A stretch of DNA of 55,000 nt from Paratrimastix pyriformis (GCA_027972325.1 JAPMOS010000009.1:75001-130000); one strand, 5' to 3'; shown: positions 16,601-27,224, counted from the first letter of the stretch. The notes: generated by a model from the letters alone, not told the origin. Program-made: numbers and translations.

Positions 16601-19600
16601 TGTCTGTCTGTCACGTGTGTCTGTCTGACACGTGATATCTGACACGTGATATCTGACACGTGATATCTGACACGTGATATCTGACATGTGATATCTGACA
16701 TGTGATATCTGACACGTGATATCTGACACGTGATATCTGACATGTGATATCTGACATGTGATATCTGACATGTGATATCTGACACGTGAGATCTGACATG
16801 TGATATCTGATATGTGAGATCTGACACGTGAGATCTGACGCGTGATATCTGACACGTGATATCTGACACGTGAGATCTGACACGTGATATCTGACACGTG
16901 ATATCTGACACGTGAGATCTGACACGTGAGATCTGACACGTGATATCTGACACGTGATATCTGACACGTGATATCTGACACGTGATATCTGACACGTGAG
17001 ATCTGACACGTGAGATCTGACACGTGATATCTGACACGTGATATCTGACACGTGATATCTGACATGTGAGATCTGACACGTGATATCTGACACGTGATAT
17101 CTGACACGTGAGATCTGACACGTGATATCTGACACGTGAGATCTGACGCATCGGTGCGCTTGCATCACCCCGTGTGTCTGACGCATGCATGTGTCTGACG
17201 GGCATGGGGCGATGGATGTCTGTTGTCACTTGCATCCGGTCGGCAGTTGTCTGATGACATGTGCACCTGAGACCCTTCCTGTACTCTTTATACTCCCCAC
17301 ACTCAACACAAGTTGTTACCCCAGCCCTGACCTCACTTTTCTCTGCCCTTTTCTTCCCACCGCCACAGCCAACGACTGTGGCGCCCTGAAGGCGGCCCAG
17401 GTTGGGGTCTCGCTCTCCGAGGTGGAGGCCAGCATTGCGGCACCGTTCACATGCAAGGAGGCCAACATTACCTGCATCCCGCGGCTCATTCGGTCTGTCT
17501 CCCTCCCCTCCCTCCTGCCTCTTCGTCATCACCCTTGCGCATCATCATCCAATCATCATCCATCATCCAATCATCATCCATCATCCATCATCCAATCATC
17601 ATCATTCATCCCGTCATCACCCAAGCATCTGCAGCATCTGATCGTCATCTCAACCATCGTCACTCACACCAATCCCAGCGAGGGCCGTGCCGCCCTGGTG
17701 ACCAGCTTCCAATGCTTCAAGTACATGGCCCTGTACAGCATGATCCAATCATCCAACCATCATCATCATCCATCATCATCACACTCACATCGCTCACATC
17801 GCTCACACCACTCACACCACTCACACCAATCCCAGCGAGGGCCGTGCCGCTCTGGTGACCAGCTTCCAGTGCTTCAAGTACATGGCCCTGTACAGCATGA
17901 TCCAGTTCGCCTCAGTGCTGCTTCTCTACCGGATCAACAGCAACCTGGGCGACTGGCAGTACCTCTGGATCGACCTCTGCCTCATCCTCCCGCTGTCCTT
18001 CACAAGTCCGTTTGCGCCTGTTTGAAATGGGGCGGGCCGGGTGTGTTGTGGGCACTCGTGGTGTGTTGCTGCCACCTCTGCAGTGGGCTGCATGTGTTTG
18101 TGTCTTATTTTTTCGTCCCATTTTCGGCACGTCTCGCTGTCATCCCTGCACTGGGCTAAACGGTGTGGACCGTTGTTGGCTCCCTTCTCTTCCGTTCTCA
18201 TCTCGTCTCGTCCCTCGTGGGTGTCTGATTGCCATCTCGCGATGCGTTGTGGCTCACTTCTTCCTCTTCCTCCACGCCTCACCTGTGTGCCCTCATTGCA
18301 TCATTGCAGTGGGTTACACGGGCCCCTCGGAGGAGCTGGTGATCCAGCGGCCGCCCGGGTCGCTGTTCTCCTTCAATGTGTTTGCCTCGTTCTTCGGCCA
18401 GACCTTCTTCGTCTTCGCCGGCCAGATCATGGCCCTGTTCTTCATCTCCTGGCAGCCCTGGTCTGGCTGCCACCCTGACGGAATGGTGGGTGTTGGATGC
18501 GACTTTGGAGGGCGGGTGGGCGGGGCTGATATAATGAGCCATTCGCAGTTTCACTGGATATTGCTCTACTTTGACAGATGTATGGCTGAAGCTTTGAGAC
18601 GACTGGCAGGCTCGACGACAGATTACCCCTGCGCTCTGCTGTTCCACTCACCGGGTCCCCTCTTCCTCTTCTTGGGGGGCTGGTGACGGGACAGGTACGT
18701 CCCTCTGGTCCCCGACCCTGACTCGTTCAACATCCAGTGCTTTGAGAACACGGCTGTCTACCTGACTTCAAGCTTCCAATACATCTTCGTGGTCGTCTCG
18801 CTGAGCATCTCCAAGCCCTTCCGCAAGCCCCTCTACACCAATGGTCTGTGCGTGTGGTGGATGCTCATCTGAATGGCTCGCTTTTTCTCGCATCATCCAA
18901 TCAGCATCACCATCATTCAGATCACCATTCAATCGTCCAATCATCACCACCATCATCATCCAGATTGAACTGTATGTGTTGTTGAATGTGATTGTTCATC
19001 CAACCACACCCATTCCTTCCTTCCTTCTGACGCGCGCGCAGTGCTCTTCCTGCTGTCGCTGGTGGTCCTGGTGGCCGTCTCCGGCTGGTCGCTCGTCTGG
19101 CCGCTGCCCTTCATGCGCGACCTGCTCCAGCTCATGGATCTGCCCATTGACTTCCGCCTCTACCTGCTGGCCGGCATCGCGGTCAACTTCTCCATCAGCT
19201 ACATCTACGAGCGCGTCGTGGTGGTTCGTTTGGCCCCTCCTTGTCATCCCGTTCAGCACCAGCAAGGCAGATCGTCACCATCGAGTCAACCATCATCATC
19301 CGGGCAGCAAAATCATAATCAGCCAATCGTCATCATCATCATTCATGATCGGCCCAGTCCCCATTCTTCTCAGTCTTTTCGTCACCCAATCGTCATCAAT
19401 TCAACTCACACCATTCTGTCACTCATCACGTCCTCTCCACACCAACCGCCTCCACAATCCCGCACACCACAGGTTTGGAACATCAAGAAGCGTTTCTCGA
19501 CCTTTTTCAAGGCCCGAAGAGACCGTCGCCTGATGACCCGCTCAGCCACAGACAAGGCCGAGTCGGGCGGCCTGCCAGCCGACCGGGCCCCCGGTTGCTG

Positions 19601-20086
19601 TGGCGGCTGCTGTTGTGGCGGGCGCCAGAAAGCGCCCGTCTTCAAGAAGCGGTACCACGCCACCTTGCACCAACTGGTCTGGTTTATGGGGTGTGTGGCT
19701 GGGATGATTTGTTATGGGATCCATCCCATAATTTAATCGGGCTGCGACGACACCCAAAAAGGAGAGCGAAAAATGAGGGGAACAATGGGTGGCGTTTTCC
19801 GACGTTGATCGTCTCTTCCACACACCCACAACGCCCCCACACCCAGCGCCTGGAACACCGCGACCGTCTGGCCCGCTCGGCGCTGTACGGCGACGGGTTG
19901 GACGGGGACGACCTTGCCGGGCCCAGCGAACTCTTCCCCGGCCAGAGCAGCCACCCTGGCTACCAATCCGGCGCGGGCCAAGCAGGACTTCCCATGCCCC
20001 CGGCCACGGCAACGGACCCCACCCTGGGTGGTGGCGGCAGTGTGCCCGTGACGCAGCTGCCCGCACAGGCCGCTGCCCTGGATTGA
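9327..20086 (+). CDS. P5B-type cation-transporting P-type ATPase (ATP13A-like)
   Basis: P5B ATPases (the ATP13A2 group) are endolysosomal transporters, with polyamine export shown for animal members. Junctions are phase-consistent for exons 9327-9443, 9495-9617, 9694-9798, 9854-10066, 10166-10262, 10489-10593, 10828-10956, 11274-11438, 11648-11726, 12053-12216, 12749-12867, 13015-13128, 13735-13793, about 14725-14885, 15372-15600, 15758-15817, 16003-16516, 17369-17492, 17836-18005, 18310-18460, 18695-18843, 19042-19223, 19473-19676 and 19847-20086. Motifs in order: actuator LTGESVPV, the membrane motif PPALP that marks P5B (P5A has PPELP), the phosphorylation site DKTGTLT, nucleotide-binding LASCH, SPE, MVTGDN, and MCGDGAND across an intron, then [10 protein letters not shown] and the C-terminal membrane helices. 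Oddities: no exon for the expected GDPxE segment between 13793 and 14725, and an apparent one-base shift near 14750. Confidence 0.93.
10267..10425. repeat. Poly(C) and CCACCG/CCACCA array in ATPase intron
   Basis: A C-run of about 21 bases passes into CCACCGCCACCA-type trinucleotide repeats, filling the intron between the exons ending at 10262 and starting at 10489. C is on the sense strand. Confidence 0.9.
12217..12540. repeat. Roughly 80-90 base tandem units in ATPase intron
   Basis: Units built around GCACTGYTGTTCGTTYGTTTTT and GGGGCGCACCAA recur at about 12340, 12412 and 12507. The intron's first bases (CCCCCCGTGCCCAATGG, from 12223) recur at about 12486-12500, so the donor region itself is part of the duplicated sequence. 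Confidence 0.75.
13227..13675. repeat. (ATC)n and CATCATCATCCAGT array in ATPase intron
   Basis: After a short ATC-rich stretch there are about 20 near-identical units of CATCATCATCCAGT, ending in pure (CAT)n. The exon encoding [19 protein letters not shown] follows at 13735. Confidence 0.92.
13794..14724. repeat. CT/CCT-rich intron where an ATPase exon is expected
   Basis: This stretch lies between the LASCH exon and the SPEIV exon. From about 13980 it is dominated by CCTCCTCC and related polypyrimidine repeats. I searched both frames left by the flanking exons for the expected GDPxE-containing segment and did not find it. Confidence 0.6.
15207..15330 (+). repeat. Two decayed copies of the start of the downstream ATPase exon
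   Basis: The real exon begins at 15372 as CAG then AGCGCATCGCCCGCTCGGAG (encoding [16 protein letters not shown]). Upstream in the same intron are two partial copies of the acceptor plus the first bases of the exon: AGTGCATCGCCCG at about 15211 and AGCGTATCGCCCGCACGGAG at about 15293. The spacing is about 80 bases, and both copies lose similarity after about 15-25 bases. Confidence 0.78.
16624..17148. repeat. 14-base CACGTG minisatellite in ATPase intron
   Basis: About 37 tandem copies of ATCTGACACGTGAT, with ATGTG and GAGAT variants, fill the intron that splits the GDGAND motif. Each full unit contains the palindrome CACGTG. Long reading frames on the minus strand (repeating [14 protein letters not shown]) are by-products of the 14-base period. 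Confidence 0.95.
17661..17748 (+). repeat. Partial upstream duplicate of ATPase exon ([10 protein letters not shown])
   Basis: This 88-base segment holds an intron end (CACTCACACCAATCCCAG) plus 67 bases of coding sequence ([22 protein letters not shown]). It repeats, with about two differences, 155 bases downstream at 17818-17903, where the full exon continues. The upstream copy runs straight into ATCATCCAACCATC repeat. Only the downstream copy leads into the rest of the membrane domain. Confidence 0.9.
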
Positions 20087-20282
20087 AAACAGCAAACAAC
20101 AACAACAACAACAACCTCTGGTGGATGCTGACCTGCTTCTCTGAGATCGGCGCTTGGCATCACTTTTTTTCTCGGGGCACATTCATCAAGACTGGTTTTT
20201 CCACCAACACCACCACCAACACCACCAACACCCATCCCCGCCCCTGTTTCTTTGTTGTTTGAAAGTGCCTTCCTCTTCCTCT

Positions 20283-20314
<32 letters not shown>

Positions 20315-20807
20315 CTCCTCCTCCTCCTGCCCGCCTTCGGTGAACGTGGGGTTTTCTTGGTAGTGGTTCTTGTTGTCGTTTTTCGTGTTCCTGTTGCTGT
20401 TGTTGCTTGGTGTTGCTGGTGTTGGGTGTGGGAGCGGATGTGGATGTGGGGTGCGCTCATATGGCCTCCTGTTGTGTGTCCTTTGCGTGCTGGTGTGCGT
20501 TTGAGAAGGAAAAAAAAGATGAAGACAAAAGTTCAAAAAAACGGGGGGACCTTTGCACTCGATGGCCTTCCCCCCCAAGTTCCCCACGATCCCCCCCACC
20601 CCCCCACCCCTCCGATCCCCTTTCAGATCCCCATCTCATTCCAAACGAGCGCCTTCACCCACTCCTGTGCCCTTCTTTGCTGTCTTGACTCTCTTTGATC
20701 CCTCCTCCTCCTCCTCCTCCTCTTCCCGTCCCCCTCAATTCGCGCCCTCGGGGGGCACAACTTGGCGTTGCGTCGCGACGCTTCCGTTCCGTTCATCGTC
20801 CATCATC

Positions 20808-20848
<41 letters not shown>

Positions 20849-20962
20849 TCAGTGGTCTTTGGCGTCTCCTTTCGAGTGATTTTCTCTCGAAAAAACATTG
20901 AAACCGCGGAAATTTTCGCACGCTGGGAGGCAGTATGTCACAGGGGGCATAATATTATTATG
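20087..20962. other. Intergenic low-complexity region
   Basis: Downstream of the ATPase stop there is (AAC)n near 20097, CTTCCTCCTCCTC repeats at about 20270-20330, GTTGTTGCT-rich sequence, CCTCC repeats around 20700 and a poly(C) run of about 37 bases at 20810-20846. I recognise no gene. Confidence 0.7.
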
Positions 20963-21576
20963 AATAGAAAGCACGCGCACGCCCCTTATAGAAAATTGCA
21001 CCTACCCCGTCCGAAGGGCCCCCAGGGGCCGACCCGGGGGCTGGGTCTGGCGTGCCTGTGGGGTAGTAGGCAGGGCCCAGCTGTTACTGATGCCGCAGGC
21101 CCGGGCGGACCCCCGGGGGGGTGACCTGTCGAAGGGTCGAAGGGGCCTGCATGTGGGCACCTGCGCCCCGAAGACCGGGCTTGTTGGCACTCCGCATGTG
21201 AACGACGGGGGTCAATGAAAGGGCGCGCACGCCCCTTGTATAGAAAATTCCACCAGCCCCGTCCGAAGGGCAGGGGGGGCTGGTGTCGTCGGCAGCGCCC
21301 AGTCCGGTGCACTGGCGTGGCGGGGGGGATGACATGACGAAGGGGCCTGCATGTGGGGACCTGCGCCCGCGATAACCGGGCTTGTTGGCAATGTGCAGGG
21401 GGCCCCTTGGCCACTCTGGGGCGGGGGTCCAGACCGGAGCTCGGACGCACCACCGGGCTGAGTGGGCAATGAGGACACCCGGACCCACAGGCACTCCAGA
21501 CCCAGGCCCGGGGGGGCCCCCTGGGGGCCCTTCGGACGTGGATGAGGTAATTTTCTCTGCGCGTCCCCTTTCTATT
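20963..21576. mobile_element. Inverted-repeat (foldback/MITE-like) element with internal third copy
   Basis: The left end (20963-21060) and the reverse complement of the right end (21576-21480) share AATAGAAAG, then ACGCGCA, then GAAAATT, then CCGTCCGAAGGGCCCCCAGG and CTGGGTCTGG...GTGCCTGTGGG. They form imperfect terminal inverted repeats of about 95-100 bases around a 614-base interval. A third copy in the left orientation begins at about 21207. I find no transposase frame and no obvious target-site duplication, so it could be a non-autonomous DNA element or simply a rearranged GC-rich repeat. Confidence 0.5.
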
Positions 21577-21786
21577 GACCCCGTTCACCTTTCATTTCCA
21601 GAGAAGGCTGGGGATGACCGAGTCACCGCACCACCATACCGACACACATCCTCAAGACGCAGGCAGTTCGTGTTCTTCAAAGCAGACTACGCAGAACCCG
21701 AACAGCATAACCCCGGCGACATCAGGGGTGGTTTACAAGTGAATCTGTGATGGGGCACGCCTCACCCTGCCAAGTTTTCTTCAAGA

Positions 21787-21858
21787 GCGACTTTAGCTCA
21801 GTAGCAGAGCGGAAGACTGCAGATCTTCAGGTCACCGGTTCGATTCCGGTAGGTCGCT
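21787..21858 (+). tRNA. tRNA-Cys (anticodon GCA)
   Basis: A 72-base cloverleaf can be drawn by eye. The acceptor GCGACTT pairs with AGGTCGC (one G-T pair), the D arm is GCTC...GAGC, the anticodon stem GAAGA/TCTTC encloses CTGCAGA giving anticodon GCA, and the T arm ACCGG-TTCGATT-CCGGT is perfect. The discriminator is T. CCA is not encoded, as expected for a eukaryote. No intron. Confidence 0.95.
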
Positions 21859-21861
21859 AAT

Positions 21862-21877
21862 CTTTTGCCTTTTTTTT
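21862..21877 (+). terminator. RNA polymerase III terminator of tRNA-Cys
   Basis: Two T-runs (four T at 21863-21866, eight T at 21870-21877) follow the tRNA within 20 bases, the usual Pol III stop signal. Confidence 0.8.
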
Positions 21878-21899
21878 GCGTCGATTTTGTTTTTTTTTC

Positions 21900-22260
21900 T
21901 GTCAGCATAACCCCCCGGGCGGACAGCATCCCCCAGACAATAACCCCCTGGACAACATGACCCCCCAGACAGCATAACGACAGCCGCTGACCCCCCGGAC
22001 AGTATAACCCCCGAGTCCACCTAACGCATGATCTCCCGGACAACAGCATGGCCCTATCCACTCGGCCAACGAACTCGGACCCGTTGTCGGTCACGATCCG
22101 AGCATGACCCCCCAGTCTTTCTTTCTCGTGTTAGTGCAGCCCCAGTCAGCATGACCCCCCCCCGGACAGGACCATGACCCCCCCGGACATGACCCCCCAC
22201 GGACAGCATGACCCCACGGACAGCATGACCCCACGGACAGCATGACCAGGGACTCCCCAC
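21900..22260. repeat. GGACAGCATGACCCCC-type degenerate tandem repeats
   Basis: Two clusters (about 21903-22045 and 22143-22255) are built from units of about 17-21 bases resembling GGACAGCATGACCCCCC. The 70 bases between them include a copy of the 25-base shared motif at 22117-22141. No gene recognised. Confidence 0.7.
22117..22141 (-). repeat. Shared 25-base motif, copy C
   Basis: The minus strand reads GGCTGCACTAACACGAG followed by AAAGAAAG, identical over 25 bases to the copies on the plus strand at 26113-26137 and 42024-42048. Confidence 0.85.
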
Positions 22261-22416
22261 GACAAAATTTGAAATCTGCGCACCAGGCTCTATTCTGATG
22301 ATGATGATGAGGAGGAGGAAAGGGATGGGGGATGGGATGGAATGGTTTCTCAAGACAGGGTTCCTCATCGTTTTGTTTTCAGTGGATCATCGGTGGCCGC
22401 GGCTGTTCGTCTCATC

Positions 22417-23260
<844 letters not shown>

Positions 23261-23363
23261 ATGATGACAAGTCAGGTGAGCTCGCTTCGTTACGCTTTCA
23301 ATCGGGTGACTATCTCCCCGTGCGACCACCCTGCGGGGATATGGCAGGGTGGCCGGAACGACT

Positions 23364-23885
23364 GGTGAGGTCGCCGTCCTTCCCCGACCCATTTGAAATT
23401 TCGACCTTGGTGGCTATCCCCCCGGGGAAGGGCTGATCGGCGGCCGGTCCCGACCACGGTTCGCTGGATTTATGGGTCCCTCCAGCGAACAGTGAGGTCG
23501 CCGTGCTTCCCCGACCTGTTTGAAATTTTGACCTTGGTGGCTATCCCCCCGGGGAAGGGTTGACCTGGGGGCCACCACGACCACGGTTCGCTGGATTTAT
23601 GGGTCCCTCCAGCGAACGGTGAGGTCGCCATCCTTCCCCGACCCGTTTGAGCCTGTTTGAATTTTCGACCTTGGTGGCTATCCCCCCGGGGAAGGGTTGC
23701 CCTGGGGGCCACCACGACCCCCGCTTCTAAACATATGTTGGGGTCCCCCGAACGACTGGTGAGGTCGCCATCCTTCTCCGACCATTTTGAAATTTGACAT
23801 GATCCCATAATTTTTTGGATCGTGTCCCAAAATTTTTTGGAGGTGCCCCCGAAGTTGGGTACTTAAGGGCGCCCGCGTAGTGTGA
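23364..23885. repeat. 127-base tandem repeat, about four copies
   Basis: Units starting GGTGAGGTCGCC occur at 23364, 23491, 23618 and 23758. Each contains TTCGACCTTGGTGGCTATCC, a CCCCCGGGGAAGGG palindrome and, in most copies, GGTTCGCTGGATTTATGGGT. The minus strand is open across the array, but the frame repeats with the unit and I do not consider it a gene. Confidence 0.85.
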
Positions 23886-24061
23886 CTATTGAATTGAAGG
23901 TGGGATCGGGGGGGTTGATGGACCGAATGGCCGAACTGCCGCAAGACACAGTAGGCTTTGTAGGCCCGGTTGGCCCTCTTGCGCCTGAGGCGCCCAGACG
24001 CATGTTCCGAACACCCCTTCATGTCCGAAGATGTCCGAAGTCGTTGTCCGGCCGGACGACA

Positions 24062-24185
24062 CTGGTGCGAAAAACGTTGCGAAATCGGTGCGAAATCGGT
24101 GCGAAATCGGTGCGAAATCGGTGCGAAATCGGTGCGAAATCGGTGCGAAAAACGTTGCGAAAAACGTTGCGAAATCGGTGCGAAT
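24062..24185. repeat. 11-base tandem repeat GTGCGAAATCG
   Basis: About seven copies of GTGCGAAATCG alternate at the edges with GTGCGAAAAACGTTGCGAAA. Period and sequence are very regular. No gene association is visible. Confidence 0.88.
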
Positions 24186-24268
24186 CATGGTAGCGCTCTC
24201 TGGCCCCCTGCCCTTGATGCCTAGCTTAGCCCACCACCGCCCGAACCCGCTTGGAGACCCGAAGCACA

Positions 24269-24484
24269 ATGGCCCGCCCGGTCAAGGTTGGCGATACCCC
24301 CCCTGATGAATGCCCCTACCATCCCGGCCTTGCGACGGGTTCTCTCGGGTGCTGGTCCACGGTGACCGAGCCGCACGGACAGCTGGCCGGACCCCACTCC
24401 AACAACACGGTGCGCTCTCCAGGATACCACTGTGGCCTGTGGACGTCCCCGCAGTGCTGCGGTAAGCCGGTCCCGAACACATAG
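24269..24484 (+). CDS. Small hypothetical ORF with CHORD-like cysteine/histidine pattern
   Basis: A 71-codon frame from ATG 24269 to TAG 24482-24484 encodes DECPYHPG early and GYHCGLWTSPQCCG late. The spacing of CxYHPG and W...CC recalls the second half of zinc-binding CHORD-type modules. A possible donor (G then GTAAGC) follows the CC. It lies in repeat-rich sequence, has no neighbours in the same pathway, and could be chance. Confidence 0.22.
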   Translation: MARPVKVGDTPPDECPYHPGLATGSLGCWSTVTEPHGQLAGPHSNNTVRSPGYHCGLWTSPQCCGKPVPNT

Positions 24485-24854
24485 GGTGTGATGACGGCTG
24501 CACTCTCCCCCTGGCAAATGGCGTGTTGCCCCTAAGTTGGCAAAAGTCCGATGGCATGAGGACTAAAAATACCAACTGCCGTAGGGTCGGGTCGGTGCCG
24601 GGGGGAGAGCCCTGGGATTTTACAGATTTTTGGAAGGCCACCCTCAGTTCCTTCCCCCGAAAAGTCGTCCCTGTTTTTCGGTATTTATATATGTAGAATG
24701 ATTGGGTGATGATGATGATGATGATGATGATGATCGAGTGATGATCGAGTGATGATGATGAGGGTGTGGATGATGCGGGTGTGGATGATGAGGGTGTGGA
24801 TGGCAGGGCGGATCAGACCGTGTAGAACACGCGGGCACACACCCCCGAACCTGA

Positions 24855-25247
24855 TCAGCGGGGCGAATGCTCAACGAGCCTCCACTCCACCTGCCCAGAG
24901 GTGGCTATCGCACCGCCGGTTATGCCACCGCCCGATATCCTGGCATCGTCTTCCTGTCCACATCCGAGGATGGCCCCGGTTATAGCCCCTTCGTGCCTCA
25001 CGTCGCATCCTGCTCGGCACCTTTCTGCTCTGTGATTCGCTGGCATTCCCAGATATGAGTCCCACCGTGCTAATCGCCTCCCTTCGATCTGAGAAAGTCG
25101 CCAAATTTCTGCGGAAGGCTCAACGTCCGACTCTACATGCCCCCGGATACGGTCGAGGAACTCATTGAGATGGCGCACCACCGCACTCCAGAAAATACCC
25201 ATTCCTGCAGCCGACCACATGTGAGAAAAATAATAAGCGTCAAACAT
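24855..25247 (-). CDS. Hypothetical protein ORF, 130 codons
   Basis: The frame opens with ATG at 25247 (MFDAYYFSHMWSAAGMGIFW, then VVRHLNEFLDRIRGHVES) and closes at 24855. The first 70 residues look protein-like, with mixed hydrophobic and charged segments. The last 50 are glycine-rich and less convincing. I recognise no family. Internal CAG and GT sites mean the true exon could be shorter. Confidence 0.3.
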   Translation of the reverse strand: MFDAYYFSHMWSAAGMGIFWSAVVRHLNEFLDRIRGHVESDVEPSAEIWRLSQIEGRRLARWDSYLGMPANHRAERCRAGCDVRHEGAITGAILGCGQEDDARISGGGITGGAIATSGQVEWRLVEHSPR

Positions 25248-25363
25248 GAATCACAAGAAAAATAATGAACGTGCACCAAAGTGCCGCAAAAGTGCACAGC
25301 AGACCCTGGAACGCCTGTCAGCAGACACCGATAACGTTCAGAAGCGGAGTGTGGTCCAGTCCT

Positions 25364-25549
25364 TCATGATCGGTCATAAAGTGGAGGGTAGCACTCGCGG
25401 ATTAAGATTCCATCGACTTGGAGGGCATGAACCGAGGGAGGCAAGTGAATGACATTGTCCGTAACGACCGCAGTCTTCAGGCTCGATAAAAACGCAAGAA
25501 GCTCCGGTGCCGAGGAACAGACCCGCAGAGTCCAAGTTCGGCGTTTCAT
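25364..25549 (-). CDS. Hypothetical protein fragment
   Basis: A 61-codon frame from ATG 25549 encodes TLRVCSSAPELLAFLSSLKT then AVVTDNVIHLPPSVHALQVD and ends IRECYPPLYDRS. The LPPSVxxLxVDG pattern is faintly LRR- or FNIP-like. It may be an exon of the same minus-strand gene as 24855-25247, but I cannot join them with confidence. Confidence 0.3.
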   Translation of the reverse strand: MKRRTWTLRVCSSAPELLAFLSSLKTAVVTDNVIHLPPSVHALQVDGILIRECYPPLYDRS

Positions 25550-26110
25550 GTCCTGGCCGCAAATAAGGCGGCAGACCGACGGCGGCGTGAGGGAAAAACA
25601 ATGGACTGAACCCCTCTCCCTTGCGGGTGGACGACGGCGGGCTTGCCGGGTGGGCTCGTCCACGAAACCTGCAGGGAGGGGGGAGAGGTCTTAGGTCGTC
25701 GCTCTTTCCAGTCCCCTTCTCCTCTTGTCTCGCTCCCGTGACGCCTAGGTTGAGGCATACGCCGACCTTGCGGGATGACGTTGGGGCGGTGACCGCCCCT
25801 TGTGGGCGCGAGCCGACCCATGGGCCACTTGGGGCGTTCCTTCTTGCTCGTCTCGCGAGGAGGGCGGACCGGGAGGTCTATGTTACCCGCGGGCTTCGGC
25901 CCGAGAACGGACTCGGCGTAAGCCGGGAAGTATCACACACACACACACACACACATGACGTTGGCCGAGACTTTGGCTCAGCTGGACCCCCGGCCGTGTG
26001 CGTGTGATCACTCCGGAGATGCCTGGAGTGATGGATGGTTGGATGGGTGGGTGGGGGGTGGGATAAAACCTTTTGAGATTCTCCTCTTGTAATTTTCAGT
26101 TAGCCTCCCA
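25550..26110. other. No gene recognised
   Basis: Mixed sequence with a (CA)n run at 25932-25954. The last 150 bases are G-rich and T-rich, upstream of the LRR gene starting at 26213. Confidence 0.5.
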
Positions 26111-26137
26111 CGAGGCTGCACTAACACGAGAAAGAAA
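26111..26137 (+). repeat. Shared 27-base motif, copy A
   Basis: The plus strand reads CGAGGCTGCACTAACACGAG then AAAGAAA, identical over 27 bases to 42022-42048. It lies 76 bases upstream of the ATG of the LRR gene at 26213. Confidence 0.88.
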
Positions 26138-26212
26138 GAAAGAAAGGGAGGGAAAACCAATTTTTTAAGGTTTCACTCCGGAAGGATAACTCCGCTATTC
26201 TTGTTGTGAAAA

Positions 26213-27067
26213 ATGGAAAGGGGTCAAACGGAAGCATTAGAGAGCACTGTTCGCGAATTCCTCGCCCAGATGCGTAGGTGCACAGATGTCAATGTCTGCT
26301 CAACAGGATCCTGTGCGATGTATTGGTTTTTGGCCAGATAGACCTCCTCGCAAAAGGCCTGACCGATCGGTATGTCGTCCCTCTGGCTTCATTGCTTCAT
26401 AAAAATCAGACTCTCACCTCGGTCGGTCTCTCTCACCCGCCGCGTCACATTGATCTCCCTCCCATCATGCAGCTGCAACTCGGCTACAACCGGGTTGGTG
26501 ACGAGGGCGCCTGTGCCCTGGCCGAAGCCTTGGCTCACAACCACACATTGACATATGTCTGTTCTGTTCATACACCCACCGCATGGTTCGCGCCGCCCAG
26601 CTCGACCTGTACCAGAATGAGATTGGCCCCCGGGGTGCCCGCGCCCTGGCCGCTGCCCTGTCCCACAACAGCACCCTGGAATACGTCTGCTCGACACACC
26701 CGCCGCCTTCGCTCACTTCGTCATTTGGTTCATTTGGTTCCGGCTTCTGTTTCTATACCCCCGGCACGCGTTTATCATCATCATCATCCGGTTTCAGCTC
26801 GACCTTCGGCACAACCCGATGGAGGCAGAGGCTGTTCGCACCCTGGTCGTGGCCTTGCAGGCCAATCCCACCATCAAATGTGTCTGTCTCTCGACCTGAC
26901 CTGACCTCTGTCGTGTGGGGGGGCCGTCCATCCCTCCCCGTCAGACATCATCACCGCGTCTTCTTGGGCGGCCGCAGGTGCACCTTCCCCAGGTGCTCAG
27001 CTTCGAGGAGGTGCGGTCCTTCGTGAACCGCTATCCTGCCGGTCGATTCATCTTCTCGGACGACTGA
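26213..27067 (+). CDS. Ribonuclease-inhibitor-type LRR protein, one repeat per exon
   Basis: Six exons, all in phase 0: 26213-26293, 26338-26421, 26473-26556, 26601-26684, 26798-26881 and 26978-27067, giving 168 residues. The first exon encodes MERGQTEALESTVREFLAQM plus RRCTDVN. Each of the next four is exactly 84 nt and encodes one 28-residue LRR of the RI class (for example LQLGYNRVGDEGACALAEAL and LDLYQNEIGPRGARALAAAL). The last exon encodes a capping tail, VHLPQVLSFEEVRSFVNRYP then AGRFIFSDD, which resembles the tail of the minus-strand LRR gene nearby. Introns are 44 to 113 nt and donors read GTCTGC, GTCGGT, GTCTGT, GTCTGC and GTCTGT. Such proteins are protein-interaction scaffolds; the partner is unknown. 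Confidence 0.88.
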
Positions 27068-27224
27068 CGGAGGGCGTGTTGCTGAACTCGTCGCATCGTT
27101 GCCTCCAACGGGGGCTGCTTTCGTGGCGAGGCGGGCCGGGGCGGACCACCAAGAGACGACGGATACATACATATTCCGAGGAGCAATCGGCCAAGATAAA
27201 ATCAGAGGGAGGGGAGGGGAGGAT

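Noticed and set aside
16624-17148. CRISPR-like regular array
   Set aside because: Units are head-to-tail with no unique spacers, the genome is eukaryotic and no cas gene is present.
16541-17532. Minus-strand 449-codon frame of repeating [14 protein letters not shown]
   Set aside because: It is produced by the 14-base minisatellite, and the region is an intron of the plus-strand ATPase between two phase-matched exons.
22038-22110. Minus-strand peptide RIVTDNGSEFVG resembling the core of an integrase
   Set aside because: Only about a dozen residues match, with no supporting domain, ends or flanking repeats. If it is a relic of an LTR-type element, it is too short to name.
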